A stretch of 64,000 bases of DNA. Origin: Phoma sp. XZ068. Lineage: Eukaryota > Ascomycota > Dothideomycetes > Pleosporales > Didymellaceae. Within the stretch, counting starts at the first letter, position 1, and each line of letters starts with the position of its first letter. A program made the translations under genes and the position numbers. The notes below the pieces were generated by a model. That model was given only the letters and a program-made list of their open reading frames with translations. It did no database searches and was not told the origin of the DNA. This document shows positions 21,478 to 32,327 of this stretch, piece after piece. Location: positions 310,001 through 374,000 of the forward strand of contig RBKR01000022.1 of NCBI GenBank assembly GCA_004835665.1, written 5' to 3'.

Positions 21478-22710
21478 TTATGAGTCGCCGAAGACGAAAA
21501 CTTTCCAGTTCTTTCCCAACCTTTCAACACCGTCTACCAAACTCCAGCCCTTGATCTTACAAATCCTCCGGACGATATCCTCTAGCCTCCGATCCATCTC
21601 CTCTCCCGCAGTATGTAGATCACTCTCAACAAGTAGCATCTCATCTGGCACCGTCTTGATCATCTCTACAAACTCCGCGGGGGTCTCCTCATCGAGCGCG
21701 TCTCCAAGGTTAATCGCCGTACTGAAACTCGCATAGATACTAATTGGAATCGCTGGGTTAAGATACTGCTTGAAATTGCTCGCGCTACCCGAGTAGGAGT
21801 GCAGACAAACTCGAGGTGGGTACGGTTTTGGCCCCTTATCATCTTCCTCTGCATGTTCGTCGTTGTCAAGGTCGACGCTTGGGTCATCCTTTCCGCGCTT
21901 CTTTTTTTCACGTTTGCTTAGCACTTCTTTCTCATGTCCCTTCCAGAGCTCGTGTAATGCCTCATATACCAGCCCGTGCGCCTGCACACCGTGCATGCTG
22001 ACAGCTCGTCCCAACTCTGCTGCCAGCTGCAACTGCCTCTTCAGAATTTCCTTTTGATGCGTAGGTTGACTCCGAAACGGCGTAAGACGTCTCCCTTCTC
22101 TTCCTCCCGGCGTCAGGTTGGAGTTGCGCGTAGCCCAAATATCCGGCACCCAGGCTTCTGGAATGCGGAAACTGCGATCCAGACCAACTTCGCCGACAAG
22201 AGCGTAGGGATGATCTTCGAGGTGTTTCCTTGTTTGCGAGAGAAAAAGAGAGAATGGCGTCGGATCTGGCAGAGCGTTGAAGATGCGGATATCTTCCTCG
22301 CTCGGGGTCGTCCTTGAAGGTTGTAGCACTTTTTGATAGTGCTTGACCTTCGCCTCGCCAGTGAGATTTTGCGGCTCGCTATCTTTTTCTTCATCATTAT
22401 CTGAGATATACATCTGGTGTGAGAACCATGGATGCCACCCAAAGCAAGGCACTATACACTCTTGTCTTAACCAATCGTTTGGATTGGCGGACTTGATCCC
22501 GTGCTGAGATGCCGTTTCGAGAACGAGGTCCTGATCTTCACCTCTCGTTGCCATTACCGTGAGGCAACGAGCTTTCATGTTTTGAATTTCGGGGACATTG
22601 GGCATCATGTCCGTAGGGTGGCAGTGGGCGTCATAGACACCGAGGTGCCATGGGAAGGGATCATCATTGCCGTTGGACGAAGATGTCATGTTTGAAATGA
22701 GTATTTCCAT
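21478..22710 (-). CDS. scn1: TatD-family metal-dependent hydrolase, Cut9-interacting protein Scn1-like
   Basis: Single exon, 410 residues. The metal site begins with DAHCHPTDM (His29, His31); FGWHPWFSHQ, ALVGEVGLDRSFR (metal-bridging Glu), VSMHGVQAHG, RVCLHSYSGS and LLVESDLHT supply the remaining TIM-barrel ligands of the TatD family. Fission yeast Scn1 interacts with the APC/C subunit Cut9 and is this branch of TatD. A charged insertion (about 270-310, KREKKKRGKDD and EHAEEDD) separates two barrel strands, as in fungal members. A second Met at residue 8 is an alternative start. Activity as a nuclease is inferred from the family only. Confidence 0.87.
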   Translation of the reverse strand: MEILISNMTSSSNGNDDPFPWHLGVYDAHCHPTDMMPNVPEIQNMKARCLTVMATRGEDQDLVLETASQHGIKSANPNDWLRQECIVPCFGWHPWFSHQMYISDNDEEKDSEPQNLTGEAKVKHYQKVLQPSRTTPSEEDIRIFNALPDPTPFSLFLSQTRKHLEDHPYALVGEVGLDRSFRIPEAWVPDIWATRNSNLTPGGREGRRLTPFRSQPTHQKEILKRQLQLAAELGRAVSMHGVQAHGLVYEALHELWKGHEKEVLSKREKKKRGKDDPSVDLDNDEHAEEDDKGPKPYPPRVCLHSYSGSASNFKQYLNPAIPISIYASFSTAINLGDALDEETPAEFVEMIKTVPDEMLLVESDLHTAGEEMDRRLEDIVRRICKIKGWSLVDGVERLGKNWKVFVFGDS

Positions 22711-24317
22711 ATAAGAATATGTTTGTTGCAGAAGAACAATGTCACGCCTACACGAAAGCCACGAAGATGCTCACGGTATGACGTGGTGTCGATTCTTTCG
22801 CGTTAGCCTGCCCCACCTTCGATTTCAACATGCCTTGCAAGTTAAAAGACCTAAATCTTTCAGCACGCAAATACTTGCTCTGCTAAATGTTCATTCATGG
22901 CGAAAGTTGATAACTTTGGCAAAAGGCAGCCTGCTTACATACCTGAAACAGCATGATAAGTTGAAATATCGAACTAGCCCTTCTCTCCGGTGCTGCAGCA
23001 CCCTGCATGTCCTCAGCAGACCAGGAGCATTAATGCACCCCTCCTGAGGAAAACTGGTTCTGATGGCGAATTCCCTTGTAAACGAAGCCCTCATGTAAGC
23101 ATAACGCGACAGGTGTGTAGGCTCGACCCTTTTACAAGTTAAACGAGACTCGCAAATGAGTTGTGGAATGCTGTGAGCGTCCCAAGCCGTATCTGGATAA
23201 CGATACACATGTTGAGCTTTCGTGCGTGGCAACGATTGTCATCTGATACACGACATGCATGCTGGATGTACAGGGGTGTGAGTTTCGTGGCACTATCTCA
23301 TGAATCTATCAGTGTGTCAAGTTTGTCTAGATATACAAATACGCCAGGGTCGGAGTCCGAGAAGCTCAGGACTCCTGCTTAGGTTTATTACTGGCAATAG
23401 TTCCCGCCATCCGCTTATTCTCAATTTCAAAGCTCTTTGAGGATTTTCCAATCTTCGCGTAAGCGGTTAAGTGCGTAGGTTGCGTGCGATCGCTTGGTCA
23501 GTCTCACCGCGGGTCCGCAGTTATTCCTCGCATCGAGTCGCAGCAGCCATCAGATTCTGTAAAGCGTACAGCACCCCCAGAAGAAGAAGGCGAATCAGAA
23601 ACCGCGCATTGACCAATGTGGGGGGCCATGTCAAAACCTGAACGCAGGTGAATGCTGTCATCGGACATCATCAGCCAGATAGTCCATCCCTCACGCAGAG
23701 CATTCCAATAAAGAAACGGCTGCCAAACGCGGCTACGCGTCTTTTCAAAAGAATAAGCACCGGAACAGTAACGGTAACGAGAATCCGGGGTACGTTAGTC
23801 GCAGACAAGCTTTTCGGGTGCTCTCGTAATAGCTACGGGACAGCCCGGAGCATCGCTGCACCACCGGGAGCACTTCCGACGTTCCCCATCGTGAGATGCA
23901 TGCTGGGGTTGGTGCGGTTCGGGTGAGCGGGGACACGTACAAATCGTAAGAGATGACGCCATGGGCTGATAAAATGCTGCGCAAGGTAGGTCAGATCAGT
24001 CACGTCGTGGGGGAAGCAATATTGTAGAACCATGTTGCATTGTAGTCAAGTATGTGTGCTTCGGCTAGAGTGTCAATCCAAACGCCATTCCCAAGTCCAT
24101 ATGTTTGGATTTCGTGCCGCGTGTGGCTTTTAGACAAGGAAAAAAAAGGAAAGGTATCGTGAAGTCATAACGCCCGTGTCCACTTGTCTGTTCCGCGAGA
24201 TCCTCCTCTTGCACTCAACGGTAGTCAGTCAAACTGATGCAACCCCATGTCTCACTCCTCGTGCTGCGCACTTTGAGGGCCGTACATGGTACTCGTACAC
24301 CTCGAAGCGCTTGTCGC
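22711..24317. other. Intergenic, no gene recognised
   Basis: About 1.6 kb with only short, domain-free open frames on both strands. No tRNA, repeat or mobile-element structure seen. Confidence 0.5.
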
Positions 24318-24731
24318 CTAGCGTCTGTTGGTCAAGAACCAGCTCTTCACGCCCCTCTCACCCATCTCGCGCACGCTACTCGGAGGGAGCGGCGCATGCC
24401 TGGTGTTAAGCGCCAGAGGAGCGAAAACCGCCTCGCTAACGCTCGGTGAGCGGGCATCTTTTGCGGGTAGAGAAGGTGGCGAGCCACCAACAGAGTCTGT
24501 CGCGGTACTGGTGCTGGTGACAGACGAGATCGATTGGTGTCGAGGCATGCTGACGGACCGGTTGGAAAGAAACCCGTGAGCAGGCTGCTCGGGCAGCTGA
24601 GCGACGGCGGCGCTGGATAGCTCGCTGTTGCTGAGGGTGCTGGAAGGGACATCGCCAGAGCGCTTGACGGGCGTGTTGAGGGAGAGAAAGTTCTTGGGGA
24701 ACGGGATGTGGTATTGGCCAGAAGTAGACAT
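24318..24731 (-). CDS. Small Ser/Pro-rich protein, hypothetical
   Basis: From the ATG at 24731 the protein is 137 residues; the frame stays open 20 codons further with another ATG at 24791. It starts MSTSGQYHIPFPKNFLSLN, followed by TPVKRSGD, and is then Ser/Thr/Pro-rich to the end, with likely phosphosites (RSVSMPRHQSISS). No membrane segment or known domain. Short intrinsically disordered proteins of this sort are common in Pleosporales, but I cannot name a family. The minus-strand frame is preferred because it has an ATG with purine context and an upstream pyrimidine-rich leader. Confidence 0.5.
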   Translation of the reverse strand: MSTSGQYHIPFPKNFLSLNTPVKRSGDVPSSTLSNSELSSAAVAQLPEQPAHGFLSNRSVSMPRHQSISSVTSTSTATDSVGGSPPSLPAKDARSPSVSEAVFAPLALNTRHAPLPPSSVREMGERGVKSWFLTNRR

Positions 24732-27700
24732 TGCGCCAGGTTGTTGGTTGTTTGTGTTGTGGGTGGGTGGTATGTGTTGTGCGATGATCAACGATTAGAA
24801 GTTGAGTTGAAGTGAGGTGGTTTGCTGAGGTGAGAGAGCAAGGCGGCCGGCGCTTTATGTGATTTATGTGTGGTGGGGGTTGTTGTGGATTGTTGTGGGC
24901 TGTGATGCCAAGCTTCCGCTGGTCCCGTGGGTGCTCAGGGAGAAATGTGGGCTAGTGCGTGTGGGAATTGGCGGATGTGACTGGTCGGTCGAATTGTGAT
25001 GATCTGGTAGGAGCAAATCTCCGGTGACTTTATACTACCCTGGGTGCCTAGTCGACTTGTGTAGCGAGGAGGATAGTGGAGCAACTAGCCTTGCATGAAG
25101 GTACAAGTTTCCTCAAACAACGTGCAGCCTGGTGTTGCAGCGCGGGATGTCGCAGTTACTTCCGCACTGGTGGTCTTGGCTATGGAGCTTTGTGAGGTAC
25201 TGTCGATCCTAGTGGTCCGGGGCGCTGGGGGGTTCCGGTGTAGATGGCGGATAGTATGCAGGTGGAGCGCGACAAGACTTGGCAGAAATGTGCTTGATCA
25301 ACTGCGCAAGCTGCTAGGTGTTCTTGCGTAGCGACTAGTGTCTGAAACAGGTACTTTGAAGCTCTTGGCCGTGGGTTCTTGGACGGTCTGAGGCACTGCT
25401 TGGTTCAATCGTCCTTGGCAAAGCTGTACGAGAGGTACGGATTGCGATCTTCGTGTTTTAGACGGATGGAGGCTCAAAGTCAAGGCGGAGTTCCAGAAAG
25501 GTTTGGGCCGGCTGCTTGTGGTTTCAATGTTTTGAATCTCTTGGTAGAAGATCAACTGCTTGGCGGGGAAGTTTGACGCGGCGCGAGTGGAGACTGTGTG
25601 ATACACAACGGAGAATTGACAGGAAACCACGGACGAGTCTAGAGCTGGGGCACAGACGGGGACGCGCGCTTTTGACAATGATTCAGGGTTAGGCCGAAAG
25701 GAGTGGTGAAGATGCACAACAAGGTTTAGGAAGGAGACTCCGAGGCCTGGATATGCAACACCAAAGCTTGCGCGAAAGACTCGTCCGGCTTACATATAGA
25801 AAATTGGGATAAAATTGGAGCGCAAATGTGGTGGACCCCACTTTGTTAGCAGTATTCGTGATCAGGCACAGTCAGTCGGCGCACGCTAGAAGCATCGAAA
25901 GCGTGCCAAAGTTAGTAAAACTACCACGTTTGTTCAGGACGACAGCTCTGTGGTCGTGGGATGTCTCGACGAAAGCGTCGTGCGCATGGTCAGGAAATGA
26001 CGTTAACGCCGCACGTCGTCTAGGCTCTACTGCGATAGGCTCCAACAGGGTGCTAATCAGGATGATCTTTCACACTGCATAAGCCTCCTTGCTTGCGAAT
26101 CCCACGAGAACAAGGACATGTGAGCATTTTTTAATTCTGGCTACAGTTTTCTGAGGAGCTAGCCGGCGGTGAAGGTGCGTGCGTCGCGGTTGCGGGGGTC
26201 ATCTTGGCCGTAGGCGCATTTCCATGCGAGTGGTTGCAAATGAAAGTATAAGCCGAAGATAGCCTGGTGCACAAAATGGATCAAATCCGCGATCGTGCCA
26301 TGGTGTGATTGAAGAGGTATGGGCGGATGGAAAGCTGAGATTGCGAAAACAATCGGCGAAGGATGCGAGCCTCGGCCCGATCGATATCTAAATCGCAGAT
26401 GAGGAAGGTGGAAACCCCACCAACAACGTTCGTCTCAGTATGATGACGCAGTCTCGCGCCGTGAGTTGGCAGGCGACAGCAATGCCATTACGACCGACAA
26501 GCCATACAATGCACAAGCTGTGCCAGTAAATGTGCAATGCTGCCATGGCCGCGGCCTTCTCACCCTGACTTCCACGGCACGTTTCACTCTCCGTATACCT
26601 TTGGATTGGCGACAACAACATATCTTGGCTGCAAATCTTACTCGCCTTGTCTCAACCTCAGTCCGCATTTGTTTGAATAGCCGCTTCGAGGTGGCATCCA
26701 ACGACGATCACAGTGTGGATATGATAACGATGCATCCCGGACTCATGGACCCAAAGCCACGGGCTTTGGATCGTCTCTTCGAGTCAACAAGTGACATCGC
26801 CCCAGATTGCGACAGCTGAAGACAATCGCATGGAGGCGTACTGCGACACCTGTGAACCAAGGACATGACTCGAAGATAGAACTAACAGCAGTCCAGCTCC
26901 AGCATCTTCCTGTATCGCTCTCTAAGGAACTCATGGCTTCAGCGTCATGGGGGTTCGGCTCACATGCCGTTGTTGAGAGCTGAGTCGTCGCTCTATTGAT
27001 CAGATTCATTCACACGCATAAACCTGGGTTGCAAAGACTTGGATCCCATGACTTTATCGCGATCTATAGGCAAGGTTATCGCATGCAGTGGAAGACGGCA
27101 TACTCTGGGAAGAAGCCTAGCGAGCGAACACTCGGCAGAGGCGCGCAGTGGTTGCGGGAGATGTGTATGATAAAGTGGGATCGGCCGTGCCCAGGTGGTG
27201 TTCTGCTGCAGGAGAATGCAACTATGTGGGTCGGCCCTCCTTAGTGCCATTTAGGTCCGGTGAAGCTGTTGAGCGAACAACTTATCTCAAACTCGATCTT
27301 GTCGAAAAGTTGTTGAAGAGGTCTGGTGGATTGCGTTGATAACATCTAATCGCATGTGAAAAAGTATTGTCAATCTGGTCGTGCCTGCCCTCATGCATTT
27401 TCCACGTGCTGCTGGAAGACTTGGCTACGGCCATTTCGAGGTTTGTTTGGACGTCAGCAACTATCCTTCGACAATGACACCTTCCTCATACTTTCGAGCA
27501 ACCACTTCTGCGCTTCCCTCGACGCTGAAAAGACACTGGCATCGTGTTGCGATAATGACCGTCATGCATTGAATACGCTTGGGCTGGTCGTGGTGAGAAA
27601 GACCAAGTTGTGAGCACTTCACCTTACAATATGTGACACTCGTCAGCCTACGACACATCAGCCGGTCATTTTCACATCAGGACTGAAGGATTCATTGCCT

Positions 27701-28283
27701 ATCACAATCACTTTGAAGATCAACATTAACGGCATTTACTTGACAAGTGCCGGTGTTATTTACAGCGCGGTCCCTTTACTTGCAAAGCTTACCCTGGTGC
27801 ATTGCAATATCCTCACAATTTTTGAACAGTCACGACCGATGCAGCGACCCTTCTTTATGTACGAAATATCACAAGTCCGCCACGCTTTCAGCATTCAACC
27901 TGCTACACCCAGTCTCCTCTTTACTTTCTCTACCTTTAGTCAAGCCAGGTGAAGGCCACAACGACCGACAGCTCGAAGCGTTTTGTCTTTTCCAACTCAG
28001 CATGCACCCAACTCCAGGCTATTCACCTTCACCTCACTGGCGCCACGCCCAATTCGCTATTCGTTGCCTGCGCGCCAAGCCCACACTCTTTATCTATCCA
28101 AACTCGTGGTCACCTCGACTTTCGCCTCCACCACAACCGCACTTTCTTTTTTGACAATACTCTTTTGACCAGCCTTAGTTGGGAGCATCTCCATACAATA
28201 AGTTAACCTACATCCACACGGCCATCCTCTAGCGATTGAAGCCAGCAACTAAAACATCGACGACGAATCTGCCCGATTTTGAA
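24732..28283. other. Long intergenic stretch, no gene recognised
   Basis: About 3.55 kb. The part next to 24732-25000 is the GT-rich promoter/leader of the small Ser-rich gene, with repeated TGTTGTGG-type steps. The last about 350 bases (27930-28283) are C-rich and CT-rich, typical of the F-box gene's promoter and leader. In between, open frames are short and mutually overlapping. Confidence 0.5.
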
Positions 28284-29201
28284 ATGGCGGACATCACAGC
28301 AGACCCCACCTGGGTAAGTCAACTACTTCAAAACTCCTCACGTAGACCTTGCCAGTCTACGTCCCCTCTCCCTCCTTTGCAGTGATGTCTCTATGCGTTT
28401 GATGCAAGGTAAGTTGATTGCTAATGTCGCGGCGAACAGCCGCTGCCTCACCTCCCAAGTGAGATTGTAGGTGAGATCGGTGCCATGATCGTGGACCCTA
28501 GGGACTTCCGCAACCTGCGTCTCGTCAACAAGCGCTTCAGCAATGCTACGCAGTATGCCCAGGGCAAGCGAATCGCTAGCCTCACGGTTTACCCGAGGTA
28601 CGCTAGCATGAAGGCTCTACTCACGCATGTAGCTGTTCAGAAGGAGCGCGTGATCAGCTTCGTACACAACATCACGTTGCTGGCGGAGGGACTGAAGGAG
28701 CACGAGTATGGCTACGTGTGGGCTTGGGAGGACCTGCAGATCTGGGGAGACCACCAATTCACTGACAACGATATCAAGACGATCAACAAGGCCAACTCTG
28801 CCCACGCCAATGATGTTGTGTCGAACGGTGATTTCATTCTCACAGGCCAATATCGATGGATGCTCATGACCCTTCTGAGGCGCCTCCCGAACCTTGCTAC
28901 GATCACCGTCCGCAAGCTCAACCCTGGCGAACACATCCCTGGCTGGTCGGGTCTTGAGATCTGCAAAGAACTCTCCTTCTACCACGATCGCCTCGACACG
29001 CGCCAGATCTTCTACGGCGACTGGCAGTATGACACTATTCATCGCCGCATTACTCAGTATCGAGATGAGTTCGGTGACCTCGTGTCTGAGCCTGGCGCCG
29101 GCCCGCAAGCTTCCTTCGTCGACGACCTCAAGGATGCCATGAACGGCAGCGAGACCGAGGCCAAGGTCGTGTTCCTTCCTACCGTCCGCTATGAGACTTA
29201 G
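28284..29201 (+). CDS. F-box-like protein, two exons
   Basis: Exons 28284-28313 and 28440-29201 give 263 residues. The join is phase 0 (DPTW|PLPHLPSEIVGEI). The resulting LPHLPSEIVGEIGAMIVDP, then RDFRNLRLVNKRFSNAT, is a clear F-box (about residues 12-42), which recruits substrates to SCF ubiquitin ligase through Skp1. The rest shows no repeats of the LRR or WD type, as is usual for fungal F-box proteins of this size. The 126-base intron is long for this window and contains an internal acceptor and donor that define a 26-base segment. A good donor (GTATGT) soon after the stop suggests an intron in the 3' UTR. Substrate unknown. Confidence 0.8.
28383..28408 (+). other. Putative stop-bearing cassette exon inside F-box intron 1
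   Basis: The 26-base segment follows CCTTTGCAG and precedes GTAAGTTG. If included after exon 1 it would read TGG then TGA, an immediate stop. Included use is not demonstrated. Confidence 0.35.
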
Positions 29202-30882
29202 CAGAACAGGGTATGTACTGATCGTCCTTTGTAGCCTATGCCTGTGTGAAAGATGCTTACTGTTTACAGACATTCGGTGCTATTGGCATCGGAGGATGAT
29301 TTGCGAGGCGGTTGGGGAGTTTTGTCGACTTGACACCAGCTTCATTCTTGCGTCAAAGGTACGTTCTTCTCCATCTTTACTTGTGCAGCTGCTGACGTTT
29401 CAGTTGCCACCATTTGTTTCCTCCGAAGGGTTGTGCGCGTATGTGGGCTGTAATTGTCGACGGTTGTGGGTCATCTCCTTCTTGATGGACATAGCCAGGA
29501 CATTGAGGACATTCGATGCGTACTGCCAATTTGCGTGGCAGGGATAATGATTGAGAAGGACGTTCGCACACGTTGCTCGAGTAATTGAACACGTTGAAGG
29601 ATTTGCTTTTTGTCACACTGGCTTCATGGGTTGTGGTTCGGCAAAGCTGAAGGATAGCTCGTGGGCCATAGGATTCTCAATCTGCAAGACCAATCAATTC
29701 ACGTAGCTGCACAACGCAGCCAAATAACGTACTTCCACTGTCACCCGCAATTCATTCAAGGCTTCACGAAATCTGCTCTCAGGAGACGCCCATGGATCTC
29801 ATGATATGTGTACAGCAGAACAGGTGAATCGCTCGGATAATATGTGTCGACACGTCTAAGGACAAGCCGAGTCCCCCCGAAGTCATTTGGGACACTCTAG
29901 AGTGTATACAAAGCCTTGACGCGTCCACGCTTACTTTGAGGGTTACAGGTGGCTAGGCCTGCATTGCAGTCAGGTGTCGTAGTTTGACCATGGGAGCAAG
30001 GCTTGGGACAACAATGTCCGGTTTGACGTTGCTTGGGATAATGTTGTCGTAACTAAGTCATCTCGTACCTAGGAGTGTATAAGCTGCGACTGACCGCTCA
30101 GCTCGGGCCACTGAGTATAGGATCCAGGCCAAGAGGGCAGGGGCGTGAAACAGGCCAGCCAATAGGTTCGTAGATCGCAGATGCACTATGGCTACCAAGT
30201 AAGCAGAACAACCGGCAGGGTGGAAAACGTCGCGTTGCAACATGTATGCAGCCAGCTTAAAAGGTCGATACACTGCTGTATCGCCTTAAAGGGATAGGGA
30301 AGCGAGCATTGTGACGAGGGCATTCGTTGGGATACTTTGAGATAATTTGGGGCCGTCTGGGAAATTTTGGTAAATTTTGGTGAATTTTGGGGAACTTTGA
30401 GATACTTTGGGGCAGTGTTGTCCGGCTCACAAGGTATAGGTAAGCGAGCCTGCCTTGTGACAAGGGCATTCATTGGAACAATGTTGTCAGGCTTTGCCCA
30501 GGGCCAGGACAAATTTGTCCCGCCTTGCCATTTTGTACCTAGTAGGTGTTGTGTTACGCCCGAGCTGCACACCTGCATGTAGACTTGCTGCAGGGGGAAG
30601 GCCTCATGGCTGACAGCATACGAATGGATAACGGACCACTCAGCGCTCGCCCTACTTGTGGCGCTGACAAGGGTAACAACACTTTTTTGATGCAGCATCA
30701 GGCCCTGTGCCTCTTGAATAGCAGGCCGAATCTTACTTACGATACTCCAGTACTTCACATAGCTGTGTATAAAACCCTCCCTCTCCATCATGCATCGGCC
30801 ATATACCCACCAGACTTGAACGGACCACTTTATCTACATCTCCACCTCAGCTTTACCCCAACTCCAACCGCCGTCTCTTCCA
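29202..30882. other. Intergenic with diverged repeats
   Basis: No supportable gene. The first about 100 bases look like 3' UTR of the F-box gene, including GTATGT at 29211 and TTTACAG near 29270. From about 29990 to 30560 the DNA carries diverged direct repeats. Confidence 0.5.
30288..30476. repeat. Diverged direct repeat pair with A/T-G tandem core
   Basis: Two copies (30288-30330 and 30431-30476) share ATAGGNAAGCGAGC and TTGTGACRAGGGCATTC with about a dozen differences. Between them lies a tandem of about 10-base units AATTTTGGTR (30361-30391), then GGAACTTTGAGATACTTTGG (30391-30410). CAATGTTGTC-like words recur at 30011, 30041, 30411 and 30479. Possibly the end of a decayed transposon. 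Confidence 0.5.
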
Positions 30883-31029
30883 ATGACAAACCCCAATTAC
30901 CCAGCCGAGCAATGGCACCCGGACGGCGATACCTTCATAGCCATCATCTTCGGTATCATCGGCACTGTCGGCGTGTTGCTCTCCGCCTGCCAAACTATCA
31001 TCGCGTGGCATCACGTCCGGCGTCGCTAG
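30883..31029 (+). CDS. 48-residue single-pass membrane microprotein
   Basis: A short frame with an ATG at 30883 and TAG at 31027-31029. It starts MTNPNYPAEQWHPDGDTF, has one membrane span at about residues 18-41 (FIAIIFGIIGTVGVLLSAC) and ends in HHVRRR. Small acidic/polar N-terminus, Gly-containing span and basic tail give a consistent N-out, C-in topology. The upstream 60 bases are CT- and CA-rich like a fungal leader. Function unknown. Confidence 0.55.
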   Translation: MTNPNYPAEQWHPDGDTFIAIIFGIIGTVGVLLSACQTIIAWHHVRRR

Positions 31030-31812
31030 ACAGCTTAAACGAAGAGGCGTGATGTGAGTGTGCTTTATAGCTTCGTAGCTTGAACTAACTTGCAATGAGG
31101 CAAGTTGATATTTGCTGGTGCGCTTTTCTTGGGGGACTGTCAACCGGGTGGGAAGGCGAGGACAGTGAAGAAAGAGCTTGAGGTAACTTGGCGTTAGGAT
31201 TGAGGTCTGTCGGTGTGATCTCGTTTGGTATCATCGACCAACGGGGAACGCGATGATAGTAACGGAGAAGCCCCTATGAGCTGTGATGTTCGTTGAAGTA
31301 GGAAAGGAAAACAATGGATAAGCGCGAGACGTGGTGTAGATCTTGGTGACTTGCCAGCTAGCAGGAGCCGATCAACACTGTATGAATAGCTTCATTGAGA
31401 CAGGAAAACGAGAATAGAAGTAAACAACAGAAAAGAAAAGAATAACGACAACATGCATAGATGGTTGTGCTGTCAATTGATTACGTAGGTGATATAATAC
31501 CAACATCTCTTGCTCTCTCTCAAAATCTGCAGCCTCGTCGAGCAGCTCGGCACAGACCCCTCGACACGTGCACCAGCAGAGACACACAGCGACAGAGACA
31601 GAGACAGACGAAGAAGAAGCCATGTGTGAGCAACGAAAAAAGAAGAATGGGGAAAAAAAGGGAGAAATTATACGGTACAAGTAAGTTAGTTTCCTCGAAA
31701 TAGATTCCTTTCCTTCCTTTCCTTTCCTTGCCTTCCTAGTAGACAGTTATGTACGGGGCTGATGAATGCCTCACGCCTCGGTACCGGTTGACCCAACTTT
31801 TGCTCCCGCGCA

Positions 31813-31834
31813 ACAGACAGACAGACAGACAGAC
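31813..31834. repeat. (ACAG)n microsatellite
   Basis: About five tandem ACAG units, within the 3' flank of the G-alpha gene. Confidence 0.85.
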
Positions 31835-31891
31835 AAGACACAAGGAATACCGCGTAGGAAAAAAATAATGGCAAAAGAGACTTAAACAAAA

Positions 31892-31930
31892 GCTGGCTGG
31901 TTGGCTGGCTGGATAGCTGGCTGAATGGCT
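31892..31930. repeat. Imperfect (TGGC)n repeat
   Basis: Imperfect tandem units of GGCT/TGGC with TT and ATA interruptions. Confidence 0.75.
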
Positions 31931-32327
31931 GAGTGATGCACAGACAGACGAGACGGACGGACGGCAGACGGGGCACAAGCTCGGTATGACAGACAATCCA
32001 ACTCCGACTCCAACAAGAACAAGGGCTGGGGGTAATAATATAGTATACGCGTTTCGCGTGGGCCAGGATAATAAACAATCAACAAAAAATCCCCAGGGAA
32101 TCTTCAAACGCCGGTGAACTCCAATGCTGCTGCGCTCTTGTAAATGGCTAGAGGCAATGATATCTCCAAATCCTGATGTCGTGGCCGAACTGAGAATGAT
32201 GGGTTTCGGGCAGGGCGCGATCGGAGCAGTGATCGTAAGGGCTCGTATATTATATAGTAGGAGGGCGCAGTATGCACAGCGGTCGACGTGTGGCGCCAGA
32301 AACGGTGGAAGGCTTGGGGGGACGGCG

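Larger units (their letters stand above)
31030..32327. other. 3' flank of G-alpha gene with microsatellites
   Basis: About 1.3 kb downstream of the minus-strand G-alpha gene and the plus-strand microprotein. It holds several short tandem repeats and no supportable gene. Confidence 0.5.

Noticed and set aside
25298..28160. Several 80-140-codon frames on both strands in the 24.7-28.3 kb gap
   Set aside because: No conserved motif, shadows of each other; random expectation.
28383..28408. Alternative reading of F-box intron as two introns with a coding micro-exon
   Set aside because: The segment is 26 bases and begins with TGA in the reading phase, so it cannot be constitutive coding sequence; kept as possible poison exon.
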